Under the pieces are notes generated by a model. The model saw nothing but the letters and a program-made list of their open reading frames with translations. It did not search any database and was not told where the DNA came from. A stretch of 64,000 nt of DNA from Corynebacterium lemuris (GTDB taxonomy: Bacteria > Actinomycetota > Actinomycetes > Mycobacteriales > Mycobacteriaceae). The DNA lies in NCBI RefSeq assembly GCF_024919295.1, contig NZ_JANWTC010000008.1, positions 1 to 64,000 of the forward strand, in the 5' to 3' direction. A program made the position numbers and the translations under genes. Positions 1 to 8,434 of this stretch are shown here, in pieces (position 1 is the stretch's first letter; each line of letters starts with the position of its first letter).

Positions 1-84
1 CGAACATTGATCGGTGGCTCAAACGACTTTCGTAACACTGCCTAGTGGCATTGCTGCGTGCTGCCGGTGTGGTCTGATACACGT

Positions 85-1464
85 ATGCCTTCCCATCATC
101 CGGCGTCTCTTTGGGACTGGAACCATCCACCCGCACCCGAACTCCTCGATCCCCCACCCACTCCCCGCGGCTTCCGGGCCCGCCTGGACCTTGATGATGT
201 CCGGCCACCCGTCTGGCGGCGCCTGCTCCTCCCGGGCGATCTGTCTCTGGACCAGGTCCACGTGGTCATCCAGGAAGCCATGGGCTGGGAGGACCACCAC
301 CTGCACAAGTTCTGGGTGGGCCCCTTGCGCGAGCGTCGGGAATTCCTCAGCGACTGGGAGATCGCGGAAGGCCAGAAAGGCGTGGCCGAAAACAGCGCCC
401 GGCTCGACCAGGTGCTCAGCTAGAAGGGCGACAAACTGCACTACGAGTACAATTTCGGCGACGGCTGGCGGCACACCATGGTCGTGGAGGAGGTCCTGGA
501 AGAGGAACTGACCGAAGCTTCCTGCCTCACCGGCAAGCGGGCCTGCCCGCCCGAAGACTGCGGCGGCGTGTACGGCTTCGAGGAACTCGTCCGCTGGGTG
601 GAGGCGGGCCGACCCGCGAACTTCGACTCCCCCGTCATCGACGCAGAAAATATGGCGGAATGGCTGGATCCCAACTGGGATCCGGCGGCCTTCGATCTGA
701 CGGACGTCAACAAGAGGCTCCGCCTGCTCAGCGCTCCTCCCCTGCCGCTCCATCCCGATCTCCTCAAACTGATCGGCAGAATGCCGGACGGCCTGGCCCG
801 GGAACTGCTGTCCGAACCCGGGTGGCGGGAGAACACTCCGGAGCCTTCCCCCGACACCATCCTGCAGATGGTCGAACCCATCCACCAGTTGCTCACCTAC
901 CTGGGGGATGAGGGTGTTCCCCTCACCGGGCAGGGATACCTGAAACCGGCGGCGGTCCAGGAAATTGCGGAGATGACCGGGGTGGCGTCGTGGTGGATCG
1001 GCAAGCTCAACCGCGAATCCCAGACGGTCCCCGTCAGCAGCCTCCACAACTCGATCAAGAGCCTGAAACTGGCCCGGAGACATCAGGGAAAGCTGGTTCC
1101 GACGAAGAAGGGGCTGCAGGCGCGTGAAGATCCCCTGTTCATCTGGCAGGCGGTGGCAGACTCCCTGCCCGCGGGAACCTCACAGTTCGACCGGCATGCT
1201 GGCTGGCTGAGTCTCATCGTCGTCGGTGCAGGAACACTTCCCGATCTCTGGTTCCAATTCCTGGCGGACCTGCTGAGCACCATCGGCTGGTCCACCGACG
1301 GATATCCGCTCAGCGAATGGGAAGCCACCAATCCCACGCTGGAGGTGCTGGAGATTCTCACCCGGGACCTGCGGAGAAACAGCGACGGGACCCCTCCCGA
1401 GCGGCTGGAGGCGGTGGCCCACCTGGCGCGATCCAGCTCGATCTTCCGGACGGTAGGTGGTTAG
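85..1464 (+). pseudogene. pRiA4b ORF-3-like (IS1096 passenger-type) protein, interrupted by an in-frame stop
   Basis: The reading frame is continuous across this span except for one TAG at 421-423 (codon 113 from the ATG at 85). Just after the stop lies the family's hallmark motif YEYNFGDGWRH (codons about 442-474), followed by a Cys-containing ACPPEDCGG stretch, so both halves clearly belong to one gene. The family is found on plasmids and beside transposons; its biochemical role is unknown. A GTG at 58 is an alternative start. Downstream of the amber the first ATG (478) lies after the hallmark motif, so a restarted product would lack it. It is most likely a recent pseudogene, unless UAG is read through or the base is a sequencing error. 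A long C-terminal part (about 330 codons) follows the conserved domain. It is followed by a hairpin and the convergent dgt gene. Confidence 0.75.
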
Positions 1465-1481
1465 CGGACCCAGGCCAGCCA

Positions 1482-1520
1482 AACCCGCGAGGAGTTGGTT
1501 TCTCCGGCTCCTCGCGGGTT
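1482..1520. terminator. Bidirectional terminator hairpin between convergent genes
   Basis: A perfect 13-bp inverted repeat (arms 1482-1494 and 1508-1520, 13-nt loop) lies between the 3' ends of the pRiA4b-like gene (1464) and dgt (1547). The arm core CCCGCGAGGAG/CTCCTCGCGGG is identical to that of the hairpin at 30334-30368. AA/TT at the ends gives short U tracts in both directions. Confidence 0.75.
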
Positions 1521-1546
1521 CATGATCGCGAGGTTCAGCAGCAGCC

Positions 1547-2827
1547 CTATCCCAGAAATGGCGCCAGCCCCGCCGAGCGCTTCGCCAACCGCTCCAGGCG
1601 CGATTCGGTCATCGAGGCGATCTGGTCCACCACCACGCGCTGCCGGCCCGCGTCGTCTGCGGCCTCGTTCCACCACTGCCGGTACATCGGATCCAGCGAT
1701 CCCGGCGCGCCGGCGGTGAGGTAGTCGAAGACGCGGTAGATGCGTTCGCGCTGGCGGTCCTGGCGGGCAAGATGAACAGGCGCGTCCATGACGTAGAGCA
1801 CGGCGATGGTCTTGAGCAGCGTGACCTCGGCCTGGGCCTGCGGCGGGATGGCCAGCTGACCGTGGTATCTGCCCAGCGGCCGACCATCCGCCTCCCCTAC
1901 CGTCGCGCCGATGGTGGCGCCGACGTAGCGGCCCACCAGTTCGGAGGTCATCCGCTTCAGACCCGCGTAGCCGGTGAGGCTGTGGTCGAAGTCGGCGGCG
2001 CGGCTGACCACGGTGAGCTGGCGGAGGGAATCGGCGGCGTCGAGAAGCTCTTCGGGGGTGCCGCCGAAGGCGCGGGCACCCTTCTCGGCCAGTGCCGCGA
2101 GTTCGACCAGGTCCCAGAGGACGTGGAGGTTGATGCGCCCGGAGACGATGCCGTCCTCCACATCGTGGACGGAGTAGGCGATGTCGTCGGCCCAGTCCAT
2201 GGTCTGGGCCTCCATGGACGGGCACTCGTCGATGTGGCCCTCGCGCAGCCAGGTGAGGATGTCGGCGTCGGCGTCGTAGCAGCCGTATTTGCGGTTGACG
2301 GTGCCGTCCGCGTTGGTGCGGGTGCGCGGGTATTTGCAGGCGGCGTCGAGGGCTGCGCGGGTGAGGTTGAGGCCGAAGCTCTCCCCTGTCGGGGAGACGG
2401 TCTTGGGCTCGAGGCGGGTGAGGATGCGCAGGGTCTGGGCGTTGCCCTCGAAACCTCCGCAGTCGGCGGCGACCTCGTTGAGCGCCATCTCGCCGTTGTG
2501 GCCGTAGGGCGGGTGGCCGATGTCGTGGGTCAGGCCGGCCATTTCACACAGGTCCGGGTCCAGGCCGAGGCCGGAGCCGATGCCGCGGGCGATCTGGGCG
2601 ACCTCGAGGGAATGGGTGAGCCGGGTACGCGGGGTGTCACCGTCGCGGGGGCCGACGACCTGGGTTTTGTCGGCGAGGCGTCGTAACGCTGCGGAGTGCA
2701 GCACACGGGCGCGGTCGCGGCCGAAATCACCCCGGTGGTCGGGTGTGGATTCGGTGAACTCACTGCCCTTGGGGCGCTCGTGGTGGCGGCGTTCGAGATC
2801 GTCGTCGGTGTAGGCGTACGTGTCCAT
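1547..2827 (-). CDS. dgt: Deoxyguanosinetriphosphate triphosphohydrolase-like HD protein
   Basis: This is a 426-aa HD-domain phosphohydrolase expected to cleave dNTPs (classically dGTP) to the deoxynucleoside and triphosphate in the cytoplasm. The N-terminal half carries the family pattern: RTRLTHSLEVAQ with His72, then LTHDIGHPPYGHNGE with the metal-binding pair His101-Asp102 and His105/His110, and a later WADDIAYSVHDVED segment that supplies further metal ligands. Length and motif order fit the type-2 dGTPase-like family of actinobacteria. The ATG at 2827 lies 1 nt downstream of the DUF218 gene's stop, so the two genes are surely co-transcribed. The 3' end faces the hairpin at 1482-1520. 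Confidence 0.93.
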   Translation of the reverse strand: MDTYAYTDDDLERRHHERPKGSEFTESTPDHRGDFGRDRARVLHSAALRRLADKTQVVGPRDGDTPRTRLTHSLEVAQIARGIGSGLGLDPDLCEMAGLTHDIGHPPYGHNGEMALNEVAADCGGFEGNAQTLRILTRLEPKTVSPTGESFGLNLTRAALDAACKYPRTRTNADGTVNRKYGCYDADADILTWLREGHIDECPSMEAQTMDWADDIAYSVHDVEDGIVSGRINLHVLWDLVELAALAEKGARAFGGTPEELLDAADSLRQLTVVSRAADFDHSLTGYAGLKRMTSELVGRYVGATIGATVGEADGRPLGRYHGQLAIPPQAQAEVTLLKTIAVLYVMDAPVHLARQDRQRERIYRVFDYLTAGAPGSLDPMYRQWWNEAADDAGRQRVVVDQIASMTESRLERLAKRSAGLAPFLG

Positions 2828-2828
2828 C

Positions 2829-3494
2829 TCAGTCCAGGTTGTCGTCCAGTACCTCGTGTCGGGTCCGGCGCGAGGGACGCAGACTGCTCTGCAGCCTGCG
2901 CAATATCGTTTCCAGCCTATCCCCCACCGGGCGGCCGAAGACGCGGGACGCGTCGACGACGGCCAGGCCGCCGACCTCGTGGCTCAGCGCCAGCCACCAG
3001 GACCGGTCGGGAAAACGCGTCGGGCTGGTGTGGGTGGGTGAGGCGACGGCGTCGATCCCCGCCTGTTTGGCGATCAGCTCCGCACGCAGCGCATGCGTCG
3101 GGTCGGTGACGATGATGCTCTTGCGGGGCTGGTGCTCCGCGAGGAAGGCCTCAAAGGAACTGCGGGTGTCATTGCCCTGCGGCACGGCCGTGACCTGTTC
3201 CTCCGGCACACCATGTTGGATCAGGTAGGTGCGCGAGACCTCGGCCTCGGTGAAGCGGTCGCCGGGGAGGTTCCCGCCGAGAGTGTAGATGTGCTCGGCA
3301 CGGTCGCCGCGCCAGAGCTCAAGCGCGTGGTCGAGGCGGGCGACCAACTGGAGGGAGGGATTGCCGTCGTACTGGGCGGTGCCGAGCACCAGCAGATCGG
3401 GGCGTGGGACGGGCAGCGGGCGGCGTCGATAGGCGTGGACGAGGATGCGGACGGGGCGGTGCAGCAGCAGCGCCGGCAGGAGATACCACTTCAT
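2829..3494 (-). CDS. YdcF/SanA-like DUF218 family protein
   Basis: A 221-aa protein with the DUF218 pattern: PDLLVLGTAQYDGNPS (core strand and loop), a central RHxx-like IYTLGGNLPGDRFTEAE, GNDTRSSFEAF and a late IIVTDPTHALRAELIA. An N-terminal hydrophobic stretch (MKWYLLPALLL) suggests membrane anchoring. DUF218 proteins are linked to envelope functions, but no reaction can be assigned from sequence. I chose the ATG at 3494 rather than the one at 3524, because a TACCGT box sits 7 nt upstream of it and the longer start would overlap the divergent gene. It is immediately followed by dgt. Confidence 0.85.
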   Translation of the reverse strand: MKWYLLPALLLHRPVRILVHAYRRRPLPVPRPDLLVLGTAQYDGNPSLQLVARLDHALELWRGDRAEHIYTLGGNLPGDRFTEAEVSRTYLIQHGVPEEQVTAVPQGNDTRSSFEAFLAEHQPRKSIIVTDPTHALRAELIAKQAGIDAVASPTHTSPTRFPDRSWWLALSHEVGGLAVVDASRVFGRPVGDRLETILRRLQSSLRPSRRTRHEVLDDNLD

Positions 3495-3501
3495 GTATTC
3501 G

Positions 3502-3511
3502 ACGGTAGTCT
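3502..3511. promoter_or_regulatory. Overlapping divergent -10 boxes of two leaderless promoters
   Basis: On the minus strand TACCGT (3502-3507) ends 7 nt before the DUF218 ATG at 3494. On the plus strand TAGTCT (3506-3511) ends 7 nt before the TPM-protein ATG at 3519. The two boxes share bases 3506-3507, and only 24 bp separate the start codons. Neither gene has a Shine-Dalgarno sequence. Spacing fits TANNNT -10 elements of leaderless corynebacterial transcripts. Confidence 0.6.
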
Positions 3512-3518
3512 GGGTCAC

Positions 3519-5570
3519 ATGCATCCATCGCTCCCCCGCTTAAAAACCCTGGCCGCAGCCTCGGCGATCACCGCCGCCGTCCTCGTGGGGGGCGCGCCAC
3601 TGGCCGCTGGACTCGACACCGTTGAACAGGCGCAGCTCACCCAGACGGGCGCCATCGCGCCGGAGCGTCTGTCCGCGCCCGTCACCGACCACTCCGGGGT
3701 ACTCGAGGCCGCGGACATCAACGATCTGACCGAGAAGATCCAGCAGTACAAGATCGACGCCCACAAATCGATCTTCGTGGTCTTCCTCCCCAGCTTCGGT
3801 GACCTGACCCCGGAGGAGTGGACGCGTCAGGCCGTGGACCTCAACGGCGGCGGCAACACCGCCGTGCTGGCCGTGGCCACCCAGGACCGGCAGTTTGGCA
3901 TCTTCGGCGGTTCCGACTGGCCCGACCAGGAAATCGACGACATGTACGACGCCGCGTTCCCCTTCCTGGTGGACAGCGACTGGTTCGGTGCGGCCAATGC
4001 CGCCGTCAACGCCGCCGCCAGCTCCGGGGAGATGTCCGGCGAATCCGTCGCGTGGCTGGCCGGTGGCGCCGGTGCCGCCGTGGCCGCCGGCGGTGGCATC
4101 TGGGCGTATTCGCGGCGCAAGCGGAAGCAGACCGAGGCAGCCGTGCTGGAGGACTCCCGCGAGATCGACCCCCGCGACACCGGGCGCCTGGCGCGTCTGC
4201 CCATGGAGACCCTCGAACAGCTCGCCCAGGAGGAGCTGGTGTCCACGGATGAGTCCATCCGTCTCGGCCGGGAGGAGCTCGACCTCGCGATCGCTGAATT
4301 CGGGCCTGAGCGCACCCGCAGCTTCACCCGCGCGATGAACCACTCCACCACCACCCTGCAGAAGGCCTTCGCCCTGCAGCAGCGACTCAATGACTCCATC
4401 CCCGAATCCGAGGCCGAACGCCGCGGCATGCTCGTGGAGATCATCTCCTCCTGCGGCCAGGCCGACGAGGTTCTCGACGCCGAGTCCGCCAGCTTCGCCG
4501 ACATGCGCAACCTACTGGCCACCGCCGACCGCAAGATCGACGAGCTGACCCAGCGCACCATCGACGTGCGCACCCGCCTCCCCCAGGCTGAATCGACTAT
4601 GGAGGCGCTGCGCGAGCGCTACTCCCCCGAGGTGCTGGCTTCCATCGACGACAACGTCGAGCTGGCCTCAGGTGCCCTGGACCAGGCGGAGAAGGCCCTC
4701 GGGGAGGCGCGTGGGTTGGAGGCCCGCCCCGCCGGTGAGCAGGGCGGACTCGTCGAGGCCATCCGCCACTCCGAGCACGCCATCGAACGCGCCGACCACA
4801 TGCTGCGCAGCATCGAGCGTGCCGACGAGCACATCGCCACCGCCCAGGCCGGCATCGACGACCTCATCGCCGAGGTCGAGGGCGAGATCGGCGAGGCCGG
4901 CGACCTCAAACGCCGCGGTGTGTCCGAGGGCGCGCGTGCCGACTGGGCCGCGCTCGATGACGTCGTGGGCCGCGCCATCACCACCCTCGACCAGGCCCGC
5001 GAACTCAAAAGCTCCGACCCGTTGAGCGCCTACACCCTGCTCTCCGATATCGACGCCGAACTCGACGAGCACCTCGACGCCGTCCGCGAGACCACCGCCG
5101 ACCAGTCCCGCCAACTCCAGCTCCTGGACCACCAGCTCCAGTCCGCCAACTCCACCATCCAGGGCGCGGAGGACCTCATCGCCTCCCGCGGACGTGTGAT
5201 CAAGGCCCAGGCCCGCACCTACCTCGCCGACGCGAAGCGCCTCCACGCACAGGCCCTGCAGATGCGGGTCACCGACACCCGCAGTGCCATCGAGGCAGCA
5301 CGCCAGGCCGCTGTGGCCGCCAAGCGTGCCTCGCGTCAGGCCCAGGCCGACATCGACGACTACCAGCGCCGCCAGCACCAGGGCCGCGGCGGCGGCTCCG
5401 GCATGGGCGGGTTTGTCGCCGGCATGCTCATCAACGAGATCCTCTCCGGCGGTGGCCGCGGAGGCGGTTTCGGCGGCGGTGGTTTCGGCGGCGGTGGCTT
5501 CGGTGGCGGCTTCGGCGGGGGCGGCGGTTTTGGTGGCGGCGGTGGTGGTTTCCGGGGCGGGTCGTTCTAA
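3519..5570 (+). CDS. TPM-domain (Psb32/YgcG-type) exported protein with coiled coil and glycine-rich tail
   Basis: A 683-aa envelope protein of unknown role. Order of parts: signal peptide (1-35, ending near APLAAGL); TPM domain (about 55-165, with VLEAADINDLTEKIQQY and GIFGGSDWPDQEIDDMYD); one transmembrane helix (about 175-197) followed by basic RRKRKQ; a long acidic, helical, coiled-coil-rich region (about 215-620) rich in Glu/Ala/Asp; and an extreme C-terminal tail of GGGFGG-type repeats (about 635-683). This predicts an extracytoplasmic TPM domain and a large cytoplasmic coiled-coil part. TPM proteins have been implicated in photosystem II maintenance in plants, and in bacteria their role is unclear. 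The start at 3519 is supported by the signal peptide and by the TAGTCT box 7 nt upstream. Confidence 0.85.
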   Translation: MHPSLPRLKTLAAASAITAAVLVGGAPLAAGLDTVEQAQLTQTGAIAPERLSAPVTDHSGVLEAADINDLTEKIQQYKIDAHKSIFVVFLPSFGDLTPEEWTRQAVDLNGGGNTAVLAVATQDRQFGIFGGSDWPDQEIDDMYDAAFPFLVDSDWFGAANAAVNAAASSGEMSGESVAWLAGGAGAAVAAGGGIWAYSRRKRKQTEAAVLEDSREIDPRDTGRLARLPMETLEQLAQEELVSTDESIRLGREELDLAIAEFGPERTRSFTRAMNHSTTTLQKAFALQQRLNDSIPESEAERRGMLVEIISSCGQADEVLDAESASFADMRNLLATADRKIDELTQRTIDVRTRLPQAESTMEALRERYSPEVLASIDDNVELASGALDQAEKALGEARGLEARPAGEQGGLVEAIRHSEHAIERADHMLRSIERADEHIATAQAGIDDLIAEVEGEIGEAGDLKRRGVSEGARADWAALDDVVGRAITTLDQARELKSSDPLSAYTLLSDIDAELDEHLDAVRETTADQSRQLQLLDHQLQSANSTIQGAEDLIASRGRVIKAQARTYLADAKRLHAQALQMRVTDTRSAIEAARQAAVAAKRASRQAQADIDDYQRRQHQGRGGGSGMGGFVAGMLINEILSGGGRGGGFGGGGFGGGGFGGGFGGGGGFGGGGGGFRGGSF

Positions 5571-5610
5571 GGCTTTCCAGGAAGTGTCCGCCTAGTAGTT
5601 TTGACGGCGA

Positions 5611-5616
5611 TAGCAT
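5611..5616 (+). promoter_or_regulatory. Putative leaderless -10 box
   Basis: TAGCAT ends 6 nt before the ATG at 5623 of the lipase-like gene, and no Shine-Dalgarno sequence is present. The geometry matches the other leaderless starts in this window. Confidence 0.4.
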
Positions 5617-5622
5617 GGCCTC

Positions 5623-7269
5623 ATGGAGATGCAACGGGAGCAGAGGTCACAGCGCCAACGCCAGGCCGTGGTGCTCATCCACGGAATAGGCGAGCAACGG
5701 CCGATGGACACCCTACGTGCGTTCATGGCGGGGATCGGCGTTCCGGAGTACTACAGCAAACCCCACCGGTACTCCAGCAACTACGAGCTGCGACGCTTCT
5801 CCAGCCACGGCTCCCACCCGCGGCCGGAGACCGACTTCTTCGAGTTCTACTGGGCACCCCACTTCCCTGCGGGACGTCTCTTCGCCACCCTGCGGTGGCT
5901 GTTCACGGACCTTCTCTTCCGCCGTCCGTTCTGGGGCCACCAACCGCCACTGCGAAGGCCGATCGGCATCTTCCAGGCCGCAGTGACGGCCCTGGTACTT
6001 ATCTTCCTGACCGCCGTCGGGGGTTGGTTGGGGTTCATCGGACTCCCCGCGGGCAGCGCCGAACTCCTGAACCGGATACTCACCGTCGCCGCCGTCGTAG
6101 CTCTGGTGGTTGTCCTGCTCGCCGGCGGGTTCCTGACCAGGTCGCTGGCTGACGCCAAGTTCTACCTCTCCGGTGCCCCCGGCAGCCTCAAGGCCCGCAA
6201 CGAGATCCGGGCCGAGGGCCTCAGCCTTCTCCATGCCCTGCACGATGCGGGAATCTATGAACGGATCGTGGTCGTCGGCCACAGCCTGGGTTCGGTGATC
6301 GGCCTCGATCTGATCCGCCTGGCGTGGGACGAGCTGCGCCATCCTGACCCGGCCCTGGCGGAGGCCCCGGACGATTACCCCACCACGCTGGCGGCCAATT
6401 TCGACAACCTGGTCGAGCTGCTTCCCCCGGATCCGGACCCGGAGGATCTGGAGAACTGGCAGCAGGCCCAGCACGCACTCTGGGTGGAGTCCCGGCATCG
6501 GGGCATGCGCTGGCTGATCACCGACTTCATCACCCTCGGCTCACCACTGACATACGCGGATTTCCTACTCTCCCGATCCAACGCCCGGTTCCAGGAACGC
6601 AAGGCGCAACGCGAGTATCCGGAATGCCCGCCGATTGATGATCGCGGTGGGGTCTTCTACAGCCGTCAGTACACCCGGGAGGACGGGTGGCACACCCTCG
6701 GGGGCAGGTCACCCCGCAACGCCCTCGTGGCCCACCATGGTGCCCCGTTCGCGGTGACGCGCTGGTCGAATGCGTATTTTCCCAGGTGGTTATTTTTCGG
6801 GGATCTCGTGGGTGGCCCGCTGGCGTCGAAATTCGGCCGCGGGATACGCGATGTCGCCGTGCGGGCAACATCGTTGCGCCGATGGTCCCGGCGAGACATC
6901 TTCCCCTGGGTGCACTCCCGGTACTGGCGGTTGGACTCCGAGGCCTCTGTCGTCCACGACCTGGTGGAAGAGGAACTCCGGTTGAAGAAGAGGGAGCGGG
7001 AACTGGCGAAACAGTCCGCGGAACCCACCGGGCAGAAGCTGCCGGCGCTCCGTCAGGAGCTGGAGCTGGTGCGGGAGGAAATTCTGGACAGCAGGAAGGC
7101 GATACAACCCGAACGCGGGAAGGTGGACGAGAAGAGCGGGACGCTCGTTGCCCACCGGGCCCTGGCCGAATTCCTTCGGCTGAACAACCAGAAGGCCGCC
7201 AAACACTACCCCCCACCTTCAGGACCGCGGTTGCGCCGTCCGGTACCGTTCACCGCCCCACCGGAATAG
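5623..7269 (+). CDS. Membrane-associated alpha/beta-hydrolase (lipase-like) protein
   Basis: A 548-aa protein not assignable to a named enzyme. It opens with QAVVLIHGIGEQRP (residues 15-27), a strand-turn typical of alpha/beta hydrolases. Two hydrophobic segments follow (about 113-140 and 148-172), then IVVVGHSLGSVIG with the nucleophile-elbow serine at Ser221 (GHSLG). Downstream ITLGSPLTYADF resembles class-3 lipase or PGAP1-like elements. A charged helical region (about 450-515) is predicted coiled coil. The protein could be a membrane-bound esterase or lipase acting at the cytoplasmic face; the catalytic Asp and His cannot be placed with confidence. It follows the TPM gene by 52 bp on the same strand. 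Confidence 0.7.
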   Translation: MEMQREQRSQRQRQAVVLIHGIGEQRPMDTLRAFMAGIGVPEYYSKPHRYSSNYELRRFSSHGSHPRPETDFFEFYWAPHFPAGRLFATLRWLFTDLLFRRPFWGHQPPLRRPIGIFQAAVTALVLIFLTAVGGWLGFIGLPAGSAELLNRILTVAAVVALVVVLLAGGFLTRSLADAKFYLSGAPGSLKARNEIRAEGLSLLHALHDAGIYERIVVVGHSLGSVIGLDLIRLAWDELRHPDPALAEAPDDYPTTLAANFDNLVELLPPDPDPEDLENWQQAQHALWVESRHRGMRWLITDFITLGSPLTYADFLLSRSNARFQERKAQREYPECPPIDDRGGVFYSRQYTREDGWHTLGGRSPRNALVAHHGAPFAVTRWSNAYFPRWLFFGDLVGGPLASKFGRGIRDVAVRATSLRRWSRRDIFPWVHSRYWRLDSEASVVHDLVEEELRLKKRERELAKQSAEPTGQKLPALRQELELVREEILDSRKAIQPERGKVDEKSGTLVAHRALAEFLRLNNQKAAKHYPPPSGPRLRRPVPFTAPPE

Positions 7270-7282
7270 GTCGACCGGTCGC

Positions 7283-7412
7283 CTACACCCGTGGAGCAAG
7301 GGACCTGGGCGGGTTCTTGAATGCGGTTGCAGCATACGTAATGGCCTGATGGACACGAGGACCGAAGAGATCAATTTGATCACACAGGAACTCGTCCGCT
7401 CCCTGAATCCGC
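7283..7412 (-). pseudogene. 3' remnant of a PIN-domain (VapC-like) toxin
   Basis: Directly downstream of the HTH antitoxin's stop, in a frame shifted relative to it, the minus strand encodes about 40 residues that read DEFLCDQIDLFGPRVHQA, then AFKNPPRSL, before a stop at 7283. In actinobacterial excisionase-type antitoxin/PIN toxin pairs the C-terminal part of the toxin has exactly this DEFLxDQxDLxxxxV...PPxxL layout. The N-terminal roughly three-quarters of a PIN domain, including the acidic active site, is absent. I infer a deletion that removed the toxin body and left the tail. Confidence 0.55.
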
Positions 7413-7862
7413 TCACTCGTACAGCCCCATCTCATCGTTGAGGGCAGCGAGCTCATCTGCGGCAGCGCGAGCTTCCAGGTCCCGCTGGTGCTTGTAGGCA
7501 TAGACATCCGCCGCGTATATGCGTCGATGTGTTCCTACTTTATGTCCCTGCAGGACGCCTTCGTCGATGAGTTTGACTACATGTGGTCGGGACACATTGA
7601 GAACATCGGCCACCTGTTGAGTCGTTAGCTCGGCATGCATGGGCATCACCCCGACATCTCTTCCGGCCGCGGCATTCACCAGGATTTCCCGAAGCAGGGC
7701 GGCGACTTCCCGCGGAAGGCGGATAGCTTCATCGCACTGTTCAACGACAACGTCGAGAGTTCTCTGTTCAGGAAGACTGTCCAACACCTGGTTAAGCCGC
7801 TGCAAAGCCTTCCGAGCGGTGCCCGCTACATCTGTTCCGTTGCTGTCTTTCAGTTGTGCCAT
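7413..7862 (-). CDS. Excisionase-type helix-turn-helix protein, probable orphan antitoxin
   Basis: A 149-aa protein. The first 75 residues are helical with no clear family. Residues about 79-125 are an HTH_17/excisionase domain: TTQQVADVLNVSRPHVVKLI, then GVLQGHKVGTHRRI and a DVYAYKHQRD helix. This arrangement (helical N-terminus, excisionase HTH near the C-terminus, acidic tail DEMGLYE) is typical of antitoxins paired with PIN-domain toxins in actinobacteria, where the toxin normally starts right at the antitoxin stop. Here only a C-terminal toxin fragment follows (7283-7412). Base composition is lower in GC than the flanking genes, consistent with acquisition by transfer. Confidence 0.75.
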   Translation of the reverse strand: MAQLKDSNGTDVAGTARKALQRLNQVLDSLPEQRTLDVVVEQCDEAIRLPREVAALLREILVNAAAGRDVGVMPMHAELTTQQVADVLNVSRPHVVKLIDEGVLQGHKVGTHRRIYAADVYAYKHQRDLEARAAADELAALNDEMGLYE

Positions 7863-7968
7863 GCCCCCAGGCTACTGAGCAAAAGAAATAATCGAAACGA
7901 GTTTCTAGCGGCCAACTGTCCCGCCGAAAACAGCGCGCAATAACTGACACCCCGCCACGCACCCAGCG

Positions 7969-8430
7969 CTAAATCCGCGGCCGCCGCACCGGGGAGTCGA
8001 CCAGGACGCAGCCCCAGGAGAGGAAGACGGCGTCGACAAGCGGGAGGTCGGCGACGGCGGGGCCGGCGTGGAATTCCACCCGCCCGCTGATCAGTGGGCG
8101 GACGCGGGCGACGATGTCGCCGTCGGCGTCGATGATGTGGCGGGCCTTGCGCCAGACGGAGCTGCGCTGCAGGGTGTAGCGGCGGCCGTCGCAGTCGGCG
8201 AGCAGGGTGCTCACGGTCATGCGGCTCTGCACGAGGGTGAACACCTTGCCGTCGCCGGTGGTGGCCCGGGCCCGGAACTGGAAGGGCCCGGGCTCGGACT
8301 CGACGAGCAGGCGCTCGGAGTTGAAGAAAATGACATCGGAGCGGACGGTGGCGATGCGGGAGCGGTGGGCGTCGAAAAGCTCGTTGCCCTCCCAGGTCCA
8401 GGGGCCGACCGGCCGCGCCTCGCTGCTCAT
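7969..8430 (-). CDS. Conserved hypothetical protein, second gene of the pair before glyS
   Basis: A 153-aa protein starting at ATG 8430 (MSSEARPVGPWTWEGNELFD), 4 nt after the stop of the preceding gene. It is predicted to be a beta-rich globular protein, with strands such as RIATVRSDVIFFNSERLLV and KVFTLVQSRMTVSTLLADCD, and has no confident transmembrane segment. Its pattern of short beta strands around a modification or ligand-like fold resembles the upstream protein, so the two may be paralogues. No function can be given. It is co-directional with glyS, with very short gaps. Confidence 0.65.
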   Translation of the reverse strand: MSSEARPVGPWTWEGNELFDAHRSRIATVRSDVIFFNSERLLVESEPGPFQFRARATTGDGKVFTLVQSRMTVSTLLADCDGRRYTLQRSSVWRKARHIIDADGDIVARVRPLISGRVEFHAGPAVADLPLVDAVFLSWGCVLVDSPVRRPRI

Positions 8431-8434
8431 GCGG

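Noticed and set aside
1772..2686. Long open frames on the strand opposite dgt, and similar ones opposite other genes (for example 9175-10347, 19385-21121, 28663-29604, 53890-55989)
   Set aside because: They overlie well-identified genes, have low-complexity Gly/Ala/Arg/His-rich composition and no family features; typical of shadow frames in high-GC DNA.
5450..5560. Tandem DNA repeat in the 3' end of the TPM gene
   Set aside because: The repeat units are irregular glycine codons of the protein tail and need no separate element.
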